Below are positions 1 to 5,322 of a stretch of 5,322 nt of DNA, piece after piece. The position numbers were made by a program, and so were the translations under genes. Position 1 is the first letter of the stretch, and each line of letters begins with the position of its first letter. This DNA comes from an uncultured Clostridium sp. (GTDB taxonomy: Bacteria; Bacillota; Clostridia; TANB77; CAG-508). Where the stretch lies: the NCBI GenBank assembly GCA_948465625.1, contig CAOJXM010000083.1, forward strand, positions 1 to 5,322, written 5' to 3'. The notes under the pieces are model-generated. The model was not told the origin of the DNA, searched no databases, and worked only from the letters and a program-made list of their open reading frames with translations.

Positions 1-78
1 GCTAGTGCAAGCTTTGATATGTTTAAAAATTTTGCACAAAGAGGTGACAAATTTAAAGAATTAGTCAATCAATTGTAA
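1..78 (+). CDS. 3' end of an unidentified gene (partial)
   Basis: Frame 1 is open from the left edge to a TAA at 76-78. It encodes the last 25 residues of a protein, ending KFKELVNQL. The piece is charged and would suit an amphipathic C-terminal helix, with typical AT-rich codon choice for this genome. The second frame is also open, but only to a TAG at 61-63, and reads less like protein. I do not recognise the family. It does not look like the C-terminus of CggR, the regulator often found before gap. No terminator hairpin follows within the 52 bp before the next gene, so read-through into that gene is possible. Confidence 0.6.
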   Translation, partial: ASASFDMFKNFAQRGDKFKELVNQL

Positions 79-105
79 CAAATAACAAAAATATTTCATA
101 TGATA
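78..105 (+). promoter_or_regulatory. Candidate sigma-K type sporulation promoter
   Basis: The B. subtilis sigma-K consensus is a -35 AC, a 16-17 bp spacer and a -10 of CATANNNTA. Here AC lies at 78-79, then 17 bp, then CATATGATA at 97-105, which matches every fixed position. Transcription would start near 112, giving a leader of only about 20 nt that just includes the Shine-Dalgarno at 114-121. A vegetative reading is weaker: TATGAT at 99-104 resembles a -10 but has no good -35 at the right distance. The match is seen in the sequence; sporulation control is inferred. Confidence 0.35.
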
Positions 106-130
106 TACAAAATAAAGGAGGTATAGAAAT

Positions 131-625
131 ATGCACAATCATGTATCATATGAAGAATATATGAGAACTGTACTAGGATATCAACCAAGTTATCTATCAG
201 ATTTATATAGGCAAGAAGATGATTATTATGCATTGCAAAGTAGAAACGATTTTAATTATACACCAATGCAACAAAATCTAGAAGCGTTTTATCCAGAGTG
301 TTACAGTAAAATTTATCCAATGGTATGCAAGGCTTGTAGTCAATTTAGTGGACAGTTAACAATAGAACAGCTAGAAAAAATGACAGATGATATTTATGAC
401 AGTATATACATAGTAGAAGTAAGAAAAGAAGACAAGAGTAACAAAACAGCAGAAAATAGAGAGGTAAGAAGAAGAGATAACAGCTTAAGAGATTTAATAA
501 AAATATTAATTTTACGAGAATTATTAGGAGGAGGTAGACCCATTTTTCCAGGACCAGGTCCACGTCCGCCAAGACCAAGACCACCATTTCCAGGACCAGG
601 TCCACGCCCACCTATGCCAAGATAA
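131..625 (+). CDS. Uncharacterised protein with CKAC motif, hydrophobic helix and Pro/Gly/Arg tail; possible spore-envelope protein
   Basis: This 164-residue protein starts at an ATG nine bases after a full AAAGGAGG ribosome binding site (114-121). Its function is not known to me. The N-terminal third is rich in Tyr, Asp and Asn (SYEEYMRTVLGY at 6-17). A central segment, about 50-92, contains FYPECYSKIYPMVCKACS with cysteines at 57, 66 and 69 (CKAC), then an acidic helix-like stretch. A polar, charged linker (about 97-117) leads to a mostly hydrophobic helix, SLRDLIKILILRELL at 118-132. A GGG hinge and a Pro/Gly/Arg tail follow, with FPGPGPRPP occurring twice (139-147 and 153-161). There is no signal peptide. 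I loosely recall clostridial proteins with this same order: a YPMVCK-like core, then an RDLI-ILILREL helix, then a proline-rich end. I cannot name that family. The sigma-K-like promoter and the coat-protein-like composition make a spore coat or envelope role plausible, but this is inference. The gene is closed by its own hairpin and is not clearly part of the glycolytic operon. Confidence 0.85.
   Translation: MHNHVSYEEYMRTVLGYQPSYLSDLYRQEDDYYALQSRNDFNYTPMQQNLEAFYPECYSKIYPMVCKACSQFSGQLTIEQLEKMTDDIYDSIYIVEVRKEDKSNKTAENREVRRRDNSLRDLIKILILRELLGGGRPIFPGPGPRPPRPRPPFPGPGPRPPMPR
545..613 (+). repeat. 27-bp direct repeat encoding FPGPGPRPP twice
   Basis: Copies at 545-571 and 587-613 are identical except for three bases, which fall at third codon positions of the last three codons. 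The period is 42 bp (14 codons), and the copies are separated by codons for RPRPP. The repeat is in frame and creates the Pro/Gly/Arg tail of the small protein. Such a tract can expand or shrink by slippage or recombination. Confidence 0.85.
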
Positions 626-643
626 GAAAAAATATAAAAAATT

Positions 644-673
644 AAAAAGAATACTTGCAAAGTATTCTTTTTT
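644..673 (+). terminator. Rho-independent terminator after the small gene
   Basis: Arms at 644-656 and 660-672 pair perfectly around a three-base GCA loop. The functional core is AGAATACTT/AAGTATTCT, followed by six Ts at 668-673. Only two pairs are G-C, so the stem is weak, but its position 18 bp after the stop codon and the T-run fit an intrinsic terminator. It separates the upstream unit from gap. Confidence 0.7.
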
Positions 674-684
674 GGTATAGAATG

Positions 685-714
685 TTAACTGGTTAGGAAA
701 ACCAAATATATAGA
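685..714 (+). promoter_or_regulatory. Candidate gap promoter with a palindrome in its spacer
   Basis: TTAACT at 685-690 matches four of six bases of the TTGACA -35. TATATA at 707-712 (16-bp spacer) or TATAGA at 709-714 (18-bp spacer) could be the -10. Neither box is strong. A promoter is expected here because a terminator lies just upstream and gap starts at 748. The inverted repeat TGGTT-N5-AACCA (690-704) sits between the two boxes, where a repressor could block RNA polymerase. Confidence 0.35.
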
Positions 715-747
715 TACAAAATAGTATCGGAAGTGGAGGAAAATTAA

Positions 748-1752
748 ATGTCAATTAAAGTAGGTATCAATGGATTTGGAAGAATAGGAAATTTAACATT
801 TCAAGCAGCATTAGAAAAAGGAGATGTAGAGGTAGTAGCAATCAATGACCCTTTTATTACAGCAGATTACATGGCTTACATGGTAAAATATGATTCAGTA
901 CACGGAAGATTTAATGGAGAAGTAAAAGAAGAAAATGGTAAACTAATAGTAAATGGAAAAGAAATAAAAGTATATAATGAAATGGAACCTAAAAACATAC
1001 CTTGGGGAGCAGATGGAGTAGATTATGTATTAGAATGTTCAGGTGTATTCACCACATTAGAAAAGGCACAAGCACACATCGATGCTGGGGCAAAAAAAGT
1101 AATTATCAGTGCACCTTCAAAAGATGCACCAATGTTCGTAATGGGAGTAAACAATACAGAATATGACCCAAATATGAACATCATTTCAAATGCTTCTTGT
1201 ACCACAAACTGTTTAGCACCTTTAGCAAAAGTTATTAATGATAACTTTGGAATTAAAGATGGATTAATGACAACCGTACATGCAACAACAGCAACACAAA
1301 AAACAGTAGATGGAGCATCTAAAAAAGATTGGAGGGGTGGACGTGCAGCAGCTGCTAACATTATACCATCTTCAACAGGTGCAGCAAAAGCAGTAGGAAA
1401 AGTAATTCCAACTTTAAATGGAAAATTAACAGGTATGGCATTTAGAGTACCAACAGTAGACGTTTCAGTAGTAGATTTAACTTGTAACTTAGAAAAACCA
1501 GCTACTTATGAAGAAATTTGTGCTACCATCAAAAAAGCATCAGAAAATGAATTAAAAGGAATTATGGAATATGTAGACGAACCAGTTGTTTCTACAGATT
1601 TTGTAAGTGATGCACATACATCAATTTTTGATGCAACAGCAGGAATTCAATTAACAGATACATTTGTTAAATTAGTAGCATGGTATGACAACGAATGGGG
1701 ATATTCAAATAAATTAGTGGATTTAGCAAGATATATCGCTACTAGAGGTTAA
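748..1752 (+). CDS. gap: Type I glyceraldehyde-3-phosphate dehydrogenase (phosphorylating)
   Basis: This cytoplasmic homotetrameric enzyme oxidises glyceraldehyde-3-phosphate with NAD+ and phosphate to 1,3-bisphosphoglycerate. The protein has 334 residues, normal for the family. The N-terminal Rossmann fold carries INGFGRIG (7-14) and VAINDP with Asp34, the acidic residue that favours NAD+ over NADP+. The catalytic motif SNASCTTNC places the nucleophile at Cys151 and its partner at His178 (TTVHAT). The phosphate-binding part follows (SSTGAAKAVGKVIP, then GMAFRVPT), and the C-terminus has WYDNEWGYSNK at 312-322. The start is fixed by GGAGGA at 735-740, seven bases before the ATG, and by family alignment. 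Details such as INDPFI, YMAYMVKYDS and DWRGGR recall the E. coli GapA and eukaryotic type rather than Bacillus GapA. Asn15 replaces the Arg usual after GRIG. A terminator-like hairpin follows, so gap may be made at a different level from pgk-tpiA-gpmI. Confidence 0.98.
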   Translation: MSIKVGINGFGRIGNLTFQAALEKGDVEVVAINDPFITADYMAYMVKYDSVHGRFNGEVKEENGKLIVNGKEIKVYNEMEPKNIPWGADGVDYVLECSGVFTTLEKAQAHIDAGAKKVIISAPSKDAPMFVMGVNNTEYDPNMNIISNASCTTNCLAPLAKVINDNFGIKDGLMTTVHATTATQKTVDGASKKDWRGGRAAAANIIPSSTGAAKAVGKVIPTLNGKLTGMAFRVPTVDVSVVDLTCNLEKPATYEEICATIKKASENELKGIMEYVDEPVVSTDFVSDAHTSIFDATAGIQLTDTFVKLVAWYDNEWGYSNKLVDLARYIATRG

Positions 1753-1767
1753 GATTTAAGTGAAAAT

Positions 1768-1814
1768 AGAGGTATATATATTGCTTTAAAGATATATACC
1801 TTTTATACTTTTTT
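1768..1814 (+). terminator. Terminator or attenuator hairpin between gap and pgk
   Basis: GGTATATAT at 1771-1779 pairs with ATATATACC at 1792-1800. The stem can extend outward to 1768 and 1803 with one G-T wobble. The 12-base loop contains a CTTTAAAG palindrome. TTTT (1801-1804) and then six Ts (1809-1814) follow. The stem is long but mostly A-T. Lying within an operon, it probably gives partial termination or a stable 3' end for gap mRNA rather than a complete stop. Confidence 0.6.
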
Positions 1815-1821
1815 GCAAAAA

Positions 1822-1850
1822 TGTATATATTTGGTAGAAAGAGTTATAAT
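1822..1850 (+). promoter_or_regulatory. Candidate promoter for pgk-tpiA-gpmI
   Basis: A perfect TATAAT -10 lies at 1845-1850, 23 bp before the pgk start codon and just after the gap hairpin. The hexamer 17 bp upstream, TGTATA at 1822-1827, matches the -35 at only three positions, and there is no TGn extension. TTGCAA at 1813-1818 is a better -35 sequence but is too far away (26 bp). The -10 match is exact, but AT-rich spacers produce such matches by chance. Confidence 0.45.
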
Positions 1851-1873
1851 AATAAAAAACAGGAGGTTTTATC

Positions 1874-3058
1874 ATGAACAAAAAAACAGTTAAAGATATT
1901 GAGGTAAAAGGAAAAAAGGTATTAGTTCGATGTGATTTTAATGTTCCACAAGATGAAAATAAGAATATTACCGATAATAGAAGAATTGTATCAGCAATTC
2001 CAACCATTGAGTATTTATTAAATGAGGGAGCAAAAGTAATTTTATGTTCACATTTAGGAAGACCAAAGGGAGAAGTAAAAAAAGAATTTTCTTTAGCACC
2101 AGTTGCAAAGGAATTATCTCGACTATTAAACAAAGAAGTAAAATTGGCAGATGATATTATTGGAGAAAGTGCAAAAACATTAGTAGCCAATTTACAAGAA
2201 GGAGAGGCAATCTTATTAGAAAATATAAGATTTGATGCAAGAGAAGAAAAAAATGACCCAGAATTTGCAAAAGAATTAGCTTCAATGGCAGATATATTTG
2301 TAAATGATGCTTTTGGAACAGCTCATAGAGCACATGCGTCAACCGCAGGAGTAGCAGACTATTTACCAGCAGTATCTGGATTTTTAATCGAAAAAGAAAT
2401 TAACTTTATGGGGCGTGCTCTAGAAAATCCACAAAGACCATTTGTAGCCATATTAGGTGGTAAAAAAGTATCTGACAAAATAGGTGTAATTGATGCGTTA
2501 TTAGAAAAAGTAGATGTGTTAATGATTGGTGGAGGAATGGCATATACTTTCTTTAAAGCACAAGGATATAATGTAGGAAATTCCATTTGTGAACTAGATA
2601 AATTAGACTTAGCAACTAGCTTAATGAAAAAGGCACAAGAAAAGAATGTAAAACTGATGTTACCAGTCGATACCAAATTAGGAAAAGAATTTGATAAAAA
2701 TACAGAAACCAAAATTGTAAAATGTACAGAAATTCCAGATGATTGGGAAGGTTTTGACATCGGACCAGAAACCATTAAAATCTATGAAGAAGAACTAGAA
2801 AAAGCAAAAACAGTAGTATGGAATGGACCAGTTGGATTATTTGAATTTGATGCTTTTGCCATTGGAACCAATGCATTAGCTAAAAAACTAGCTACCATTG
2901 ACGCAACTACCATTGTAGGAGGAGGAGATTGTGCAGCAGCAGTAGAAAAAGCAGGAGTGGCAGAGAAATTAACCCATGTATCAACTGGTGGAGGAGCATC
3001 ACTAGAATTTTTAGAAGGAAAAAAATTGCCAGGAATAGAATGTTTGCAGGATAAATAA
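1874..3058 (+). CDS. pgk: Phosphoglycerate kinase
   Basis: This monomeric cytoplasmic kinase transfers the acyl phosphate of 1,3-bisphosphoglycerate to ADP, the first ATP-yielding step of glycolysis. It has 394 residues, a full-length bacterial form. The N-terminal substrate domain shows RCDFNVP (19-25), SHLGRPKG (59-66), LLENIRF (114-120) and NDAFGTAHRAHAST (144-157). The C-terminal nucleotide domain shows LGGKKVSDKI (194-203), MIGGGMAYTF (217-226), WNGPVGLFE (316-324), GGGDCAAAV (349-357) and STGGGASLEFLEG (370-382). Small departures from the commonest forms are Lys197 where Ala is usual (LGGAKVSDK) and Cys353 where Ser or Thr is usual (GGGDS). The start has AGGAGG at 1861-1866, seven bases before the ATG, and family-like N-terminal length. 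tpiA follows after 23 bp, which indicates co-transcription. Confidence 0.98.
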   Translation: MNKKTVKDIEVKGKKVLVRCDFNVPQDENKNITDNRRIVSAIPTIEYLLNEGAKVILCSHLGRPKGEVKKEFSLAPVAKELSRLLNKEVKLADDIIGESAKTLVANLQEGEAILLENIRFDAREEKNDPEFAKELASMADIFVNDAFGTAHRAHASTAGVADYLPAVSGFLIEKEINFMGRALENPQRPFVAILGGKKVSDKIGVIDALLEKVDVLMIGGGMAYTFFKAQGYNVGNSICELDKLDLATSLMKKAQEKNVKLMLPVDTKLGKEFDKNTETKIVKCTEIPDDWEGFDIGPETIKIYEEELEKAKTVVWNGPVGLFEFDAFAIGTNALAKKLATIDATTIVGGGDCAAAVEKAGVAEKLTHVSTGGGASLEFLEGKKLPGIECLQDK

Positions 3059-3081
3059 GATAGTAGAATGGAGGAGTAAAT

Positions 3082-3834
3082 ATGCGAAAAAAGGTAATTG
3101 CAGGAAATTGGAAAATGAACAAAAATAGACAAGAAGCACAAGAATTTATGAAGGAGTTTATACCATTGGTAGCAGATACTCAAAATGAAGTTGTTATTTG
3201 TGCACCATATTTGGATTTAAGCAATTTAGTAGAAATGACAAAAGGAACCAATGTAAAAATTGGAGCACAAAATATGCACTGGGAAGAAAATGGAGCCTAT
3301 ACAGGAGAAGTTTCTGCTAGTATGCTAAAAGAAATTGGTGTGGAGTATGTTATTATTGGTCACTCAGAAAGAAGACAATACTTTAATGAAACAGATGAGA
3401 CAGTAAACCAAAAAATAAAGTCAGCATTTGCACATGGATTAAAGCCAATTGTATGTGTAGGAGAAACGTTAGAACAAAGAGAACAAGGAATTACCAAACA
3501 AGTAATAACCAATCAAACTAAGTTAGCACTAGAGGGATTAACAACAGAGCAAGTAGAAAATACTATCATTGCCTATGAACCAATTTGGGCAATTGGAACA
3601 GGAAAAACAGCAACTTCAGAAGATGCGAATAACAGTATTCAAGAAATTCGACAAGAAATTGCACAAATCTATGGACAAAACACGGCAGAAAGGGTTATAA
3701 TTCAATATGGTGGAAGTGTAAAATCTGCAAATGCAAAAGAACTATTTACCACATCTGATATTGATGGTGGTTTAGTAGGCGGAGCAAGTTTAAAAGCAGA
3801 GGAATTTAGCAAAATTGTAAAATATGAAGGCTAA
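3082..3834 (+). CDS. tpiA: Triose-phosphate isomerase
   Basis: This dimeric TIM-barrel enzyme interconverts dihydroxyacetone phosphate and glyceraldehyde-3-phosphate, so both halves of fructose-1,6-bisphosphate can enter the GAPDH step. It has 250 residues, the usual bacterial length. AGNWKMN near the N-terminus gives the substrate-binding Asn9 and Lys11. The electrophile His94 lies in IIGHSERR (91-98). The catalytic base Glu166 lies in AYEPIWAIGTGKTA, which includes the mobile loop that closes over the substrate. The phosphate-binding motifs YGGSVK (209-214) and GGLVGGASL (229-237) are intact. GGAGGAG at 3070-3076 serves the ATG. The short distance to pgk and the absence of a hairpin place it in the same transcript as pgk. 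Confidence 0.98.
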   Translation: MRKKVIAGNWKMNKNRQEAQEFMKEFIPLVADTQNEVVICAPYLDLSNLVEMTKGTNVKIGAQNMHWEENGAYTGEVSASMLKEIGVEYVIIGHSERRQYFNETDETVNQKIKSAFAHGLKPIVCVGETLEQREQGITKQVITNQTKLALEGLTTEQVENTIIAYEPIWAIGTGKTATSEDANNSIQEIRQEIAQIYGQNTAERVIIQYGGSVKSANAKELFTTSDIDGGLVGGASLKAEEFSKIVKYEG

Positions 3835-3916
3835 AACAAACCACATTACCAAAGATAGGAAGTAACAGAAGACGTAAAAAAACAAAGAATCAAACAAATA
3901 AAGGATGGTAATTAAA
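3835..3916 (+). other. A-rich unstructured leader between tpiA and gpmI
   Basis: This 82-bp spacer is about 59% A on the + strand, with few Ts and no convincing hairpin or T-run, so I see no terminator. I also see no good promoter. It probably acts as a single-stranded leader within a tpiA-gpmI transcript. It contains the gpmI ribosome binding site near its end. Confidence 0.5.
3901..3908 (+). promoter_or_regulatory. Imperfect Shine-Dalgarno for gpmI; decides the start
   Basis: AAGGATGG ends eight bases before ATG 3917. It looks like AAGGAGG interrupted by a T, weaker than the sites of the other four genes. It overlaps an in-frame ATG at 3905-3907. That ATG has no ribosome binding site at a workable distance, so 3917 is preferred; it also gives the N-terminus usual for the family. 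Confidence 0.55.
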
Positions 3917-5322
3917 ATGGATAAAAAACTTACGATGCTAATGATATTAGACGGATTTGGAGAAAACAACAACGAAAAAGGAAATGCTGTAAAATTGGCC
4001 AATACCCCTAATATAGATAAACTAATGAAAACATGCCCTACTACTGATATTTATACCAGTGGCTTAAATGTAGGCTTACCAGATGGGCAAATGGGAAATT
4101 CCGAAGTAGGTCATACCAATATTGGTGCAGGTAGAATTGTGTATCAAGAATTAACAAGAATAACCAAATCAATTGAAGAGGGAGATTTCTTTAGTGTAGC
4201 AGAATTTAATGAAGCAATTGAAAATTGCAAAAACAATCATTCCGATTTACACATTATGGGTCTATTATCAGATGGTGGAGTGCATAGTCATATTCGTCAT
4301 TTGTATGCTTTACTAGAAATGGCAAAAAGAAAAGGAATTGACCATGTATACGTACACTGCTTTTTAGACGGAAGAGATACACCACCAGCTTCAGCAGAAA
4401 CCTATATTACACAATTAGAAGAAAAAATGAACGAAAAAGAAATTGGTAAAATAGCAAGTATTATAGGTAGATTTTATGAAATGGACAGAGATAAAAGATG
4501 TGAAAGAGTACAAAAGGCATATGATGCTTTAGTAAAAGGAGAAGGAAATAAAGCTCTTACCGCCATTTCAGCGATTGAAAGCTCATATCAAAAAGAAGTT
4601 TTTGATGAATTTGTAGAGCCAACTTTAATTTGCAATGGAGATACCCCAATTGCAACCATAAAAGAAAAAGATTCTGTTATTTTCTTTAACTTTAGACCAG
4701 ATCGAGCAAGAGAAATAACAAGAGCATTAGTCGATGACAAATTTGATGGATTTGAGAATAAAAAATTAGATTTATACTTTGTATGTATGACACAATATGA
4801 TGAGACAATGCCAAATGTGAAGATTGCATTTAAACCAACAACATTAAAAAATACATTTGGAGAATATATAAGCAAGAAAGGATTCACACAATTAAGAATT
4901 GCAGAAACAGAAAAGTATGCACATGTTACCTTCTTCTTTAATGGTGGAGCGGAACAACAATATCCAGGAGAAGATAGAATCTTAGTACCATCTCCTAAAG
5001 TAGAAACGTATGACTTAAAACCAGAAATGAGTGCATATGAAGTAACAGATAAAGTAATAGAAGCAATTAAGAGTGAAAAGTACAATTGTATTATCTTGAA
5101 TTATGCAAATCCAGATATGGTAGGACATACAGGAAGTCTAGAAGCAGCAGTAAAAGCCATTGAAACCATCGATACATGTGTTGGAAAAGTTGTAGAAGCA
5201 GTGGAAGAAAAAAGTGGTGTGTTATTAATAACAGCGGACCACGGAAATGCAGAACAAATGATAGATTACAAATCTGGAGAACCACATACAGCTCATACAA
5301 CCAATCCAGTACCATTGATAAT
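3917..5322 (+). CDS. gpmI: 2,3-bisphosphoglycerate-independent phosphoglycerate mutase (3' end beyond the window)
   Basis: This cytoplasmic, Mn2+-dependent enzyme of the alkaline-phosphatase superfamily converts 3- to 2-phosphoglycerate through a phosphoserine intermediate. The frame is open for 468 codons to the window edge with no stop or frameshift. Family members are about 510 residues, so roughly 40 are missing. The phosphatase domain (about 1-75 and 310 onward) has the metal ligand Asp12 in MILDGFG and the nucleophile Ser62 in GNSEVGH (60-66). The transferase domain between them has GGVHSH with His123, DGRDTPP with Arg153 and Asp154, Arg185, Arg191, and FRPDRAR with Arg260 and Arg263. 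The remaining metal and active-site residues are Lys333, Asp400 and His404 (NPDMVGHTG), Asp441 and His442 (TADHGN) and His460 (TAHTT). It lies 82 bp after tpiA. In this gene order enolase is usually next. Confidence 0.97.
   Translation, partial: MDKKLTMLMILDGFGENNNEKGNAVKLANTPNIDKLMKTCPTTDIYTSGLNVGLPDGQMGNSEVGHTNIGAGRIVYQELTRITKSIEEGDFFSVAEFNEAIENCKNNHSDLHIMGLLSDGGVHSHIRHLYALLEMAKRKGIDHVYVHCFLDGRDTPPASAETYITQLEEKMNEKEIGKIASIIGRFYEMDRDKRCERVQKAYDALVKGEGNKALTAISAIESSYQKEVFDEFVEPTLICNGDTPIATIKEKDSVIFFNFRPDRAREITRALVDDKFDGFENKKLDLYFVCMTQYDETMPNVKIAFKPTTLKNTFGEYISKKGFTQLRIAETEKYAHVTFFFNGGAEQQYPGEDRILVPSPKVETYDLKPEMSAYEVTDKVIEAIKSEKYNCIILNYANPDMVGHTGSLEAAVKAIETIDTCVGKVVEAVEEKSGVLLITADHGNAEQMIDYKSGEPHTAHTTNPVPLI

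Noticed and set aside
545..613. Possible CRISPR-like or tandem non-coding repeat
   Set aside because: There are only two copies, both in frame in a proline-rich coding tail with changes at third codon positions, so it is a protein repeat.
680..720. CggR operator or CcpA cre site before gap
   Set aside because: No CGGGAC/TGTC direct repeats and no TGWAANCGNTNWCA-like sequence are present.
626..747. Riboswitch or small RNA between the small gene and gap
   Set aside because: Apart from the terminator and a 5-bp palindrome I find no conserved aptamer-like structure.
345..754. Three overlapping minus-strand open frames (345-611, 394-660, 524-754)
   Set aside because: They lie antisense to the small + strand gene and its flank, have low-complexity Leu- or Trp/Ser-rich products created by the reverse of Pro/Gly/Arg and A-rich codons, and the + strand frame has a full ribosome binding site and a terminator.
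1023..1361. 112-codon minus-strand frame inside gap
   Set aside because: It is fully antisense to the conserved catalytic region of GAPDH and its product matches nothing I recognise.
1786..3183. Several minus-strand frames across pgk and its edges
   Set aside because: They are shadows of AT-rich pgk codons, giving Ser/Phe/Leu-rich products with no recognisable domain.
3905..3907. Earlier in-frame ATG for gpmI
   Set aside because: It overlaps the Shine-Dalgarno itself and has no ribosome binding site at a usable distance upstream.
4588..5085. 165-codon minus-strand frame opposite gpmI
   Set aside because: Its length is tempting, but it is antisense to metal-binding and catalytic motifs of gpmI in an uninterrupted sense frame and has no recognisable domain.

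Overview
The window looks like a chromosomal stretch from a low-GC Gram-positive bacterium, most likely a Clostridia-type Firmicute. It is AT-rich (roughly one third G+C by eye), prefers AGA and A/T-ending codons, and has strong AGGAGG-type ribosome binding sites. It carries the glycolytic gene order gap-pgk-tpiA-gpmI. No species can be named from the sequence alone. All supported genes are on the + strand, and the long minus-strand open frames are shadows of AT-rich coding sequence.

Layout. Positions 1-78 are the 3' end of an unidentified gene. Positions 131-625 encode a 164-residue protein of unknown function with a CKAC pair, a hydrophobic helix and a Pro/Gly/Arg tail built on a 27-bp direct repeat. 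Its upstream region holds a good match to a sigma-K (late mother-cell sporulation) promoter. A hairpin plus T-run at 644-673 separates this unit from the glycolytic block. A candidate gap promoter with a small palindrome in its spacer follows, and then gap (748-1752). The 121-bp gap-pgk spacer contains a terminator-like hairpin and then a perfect TATAAT -10 box, so pgk and the genes after it probably have their own promoter as well as read-through. pgk (1874-3058) and tpiA (3082-3834) are 23 bp apart. gpmI starts at 3917 after an A-rich, unstructured 82-nt leader and runs off the right edge after 468 codons, about 40 residues short of a usual family member.

The four enzymes carry out consecutive lower-glycolysis steps. 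TpiA interconverts DHAP and glyceraldehyde-3-phosphate. GAPDH and Pgk oxidise it and harvest one ATP. GpmI converts 3- to 2-phosphoglycerate; enolase would be expected just downstream but lies outside the window. The CggR repressor gene that precedes gapA in Bacillus subtilis is not directly upstream here. The glycolytic genes are intact and show the family active-site residues. The least ordinary part of the window is the small protein at 131-625 and its sporulation-like promoter; the rest is conventional core metabolism.
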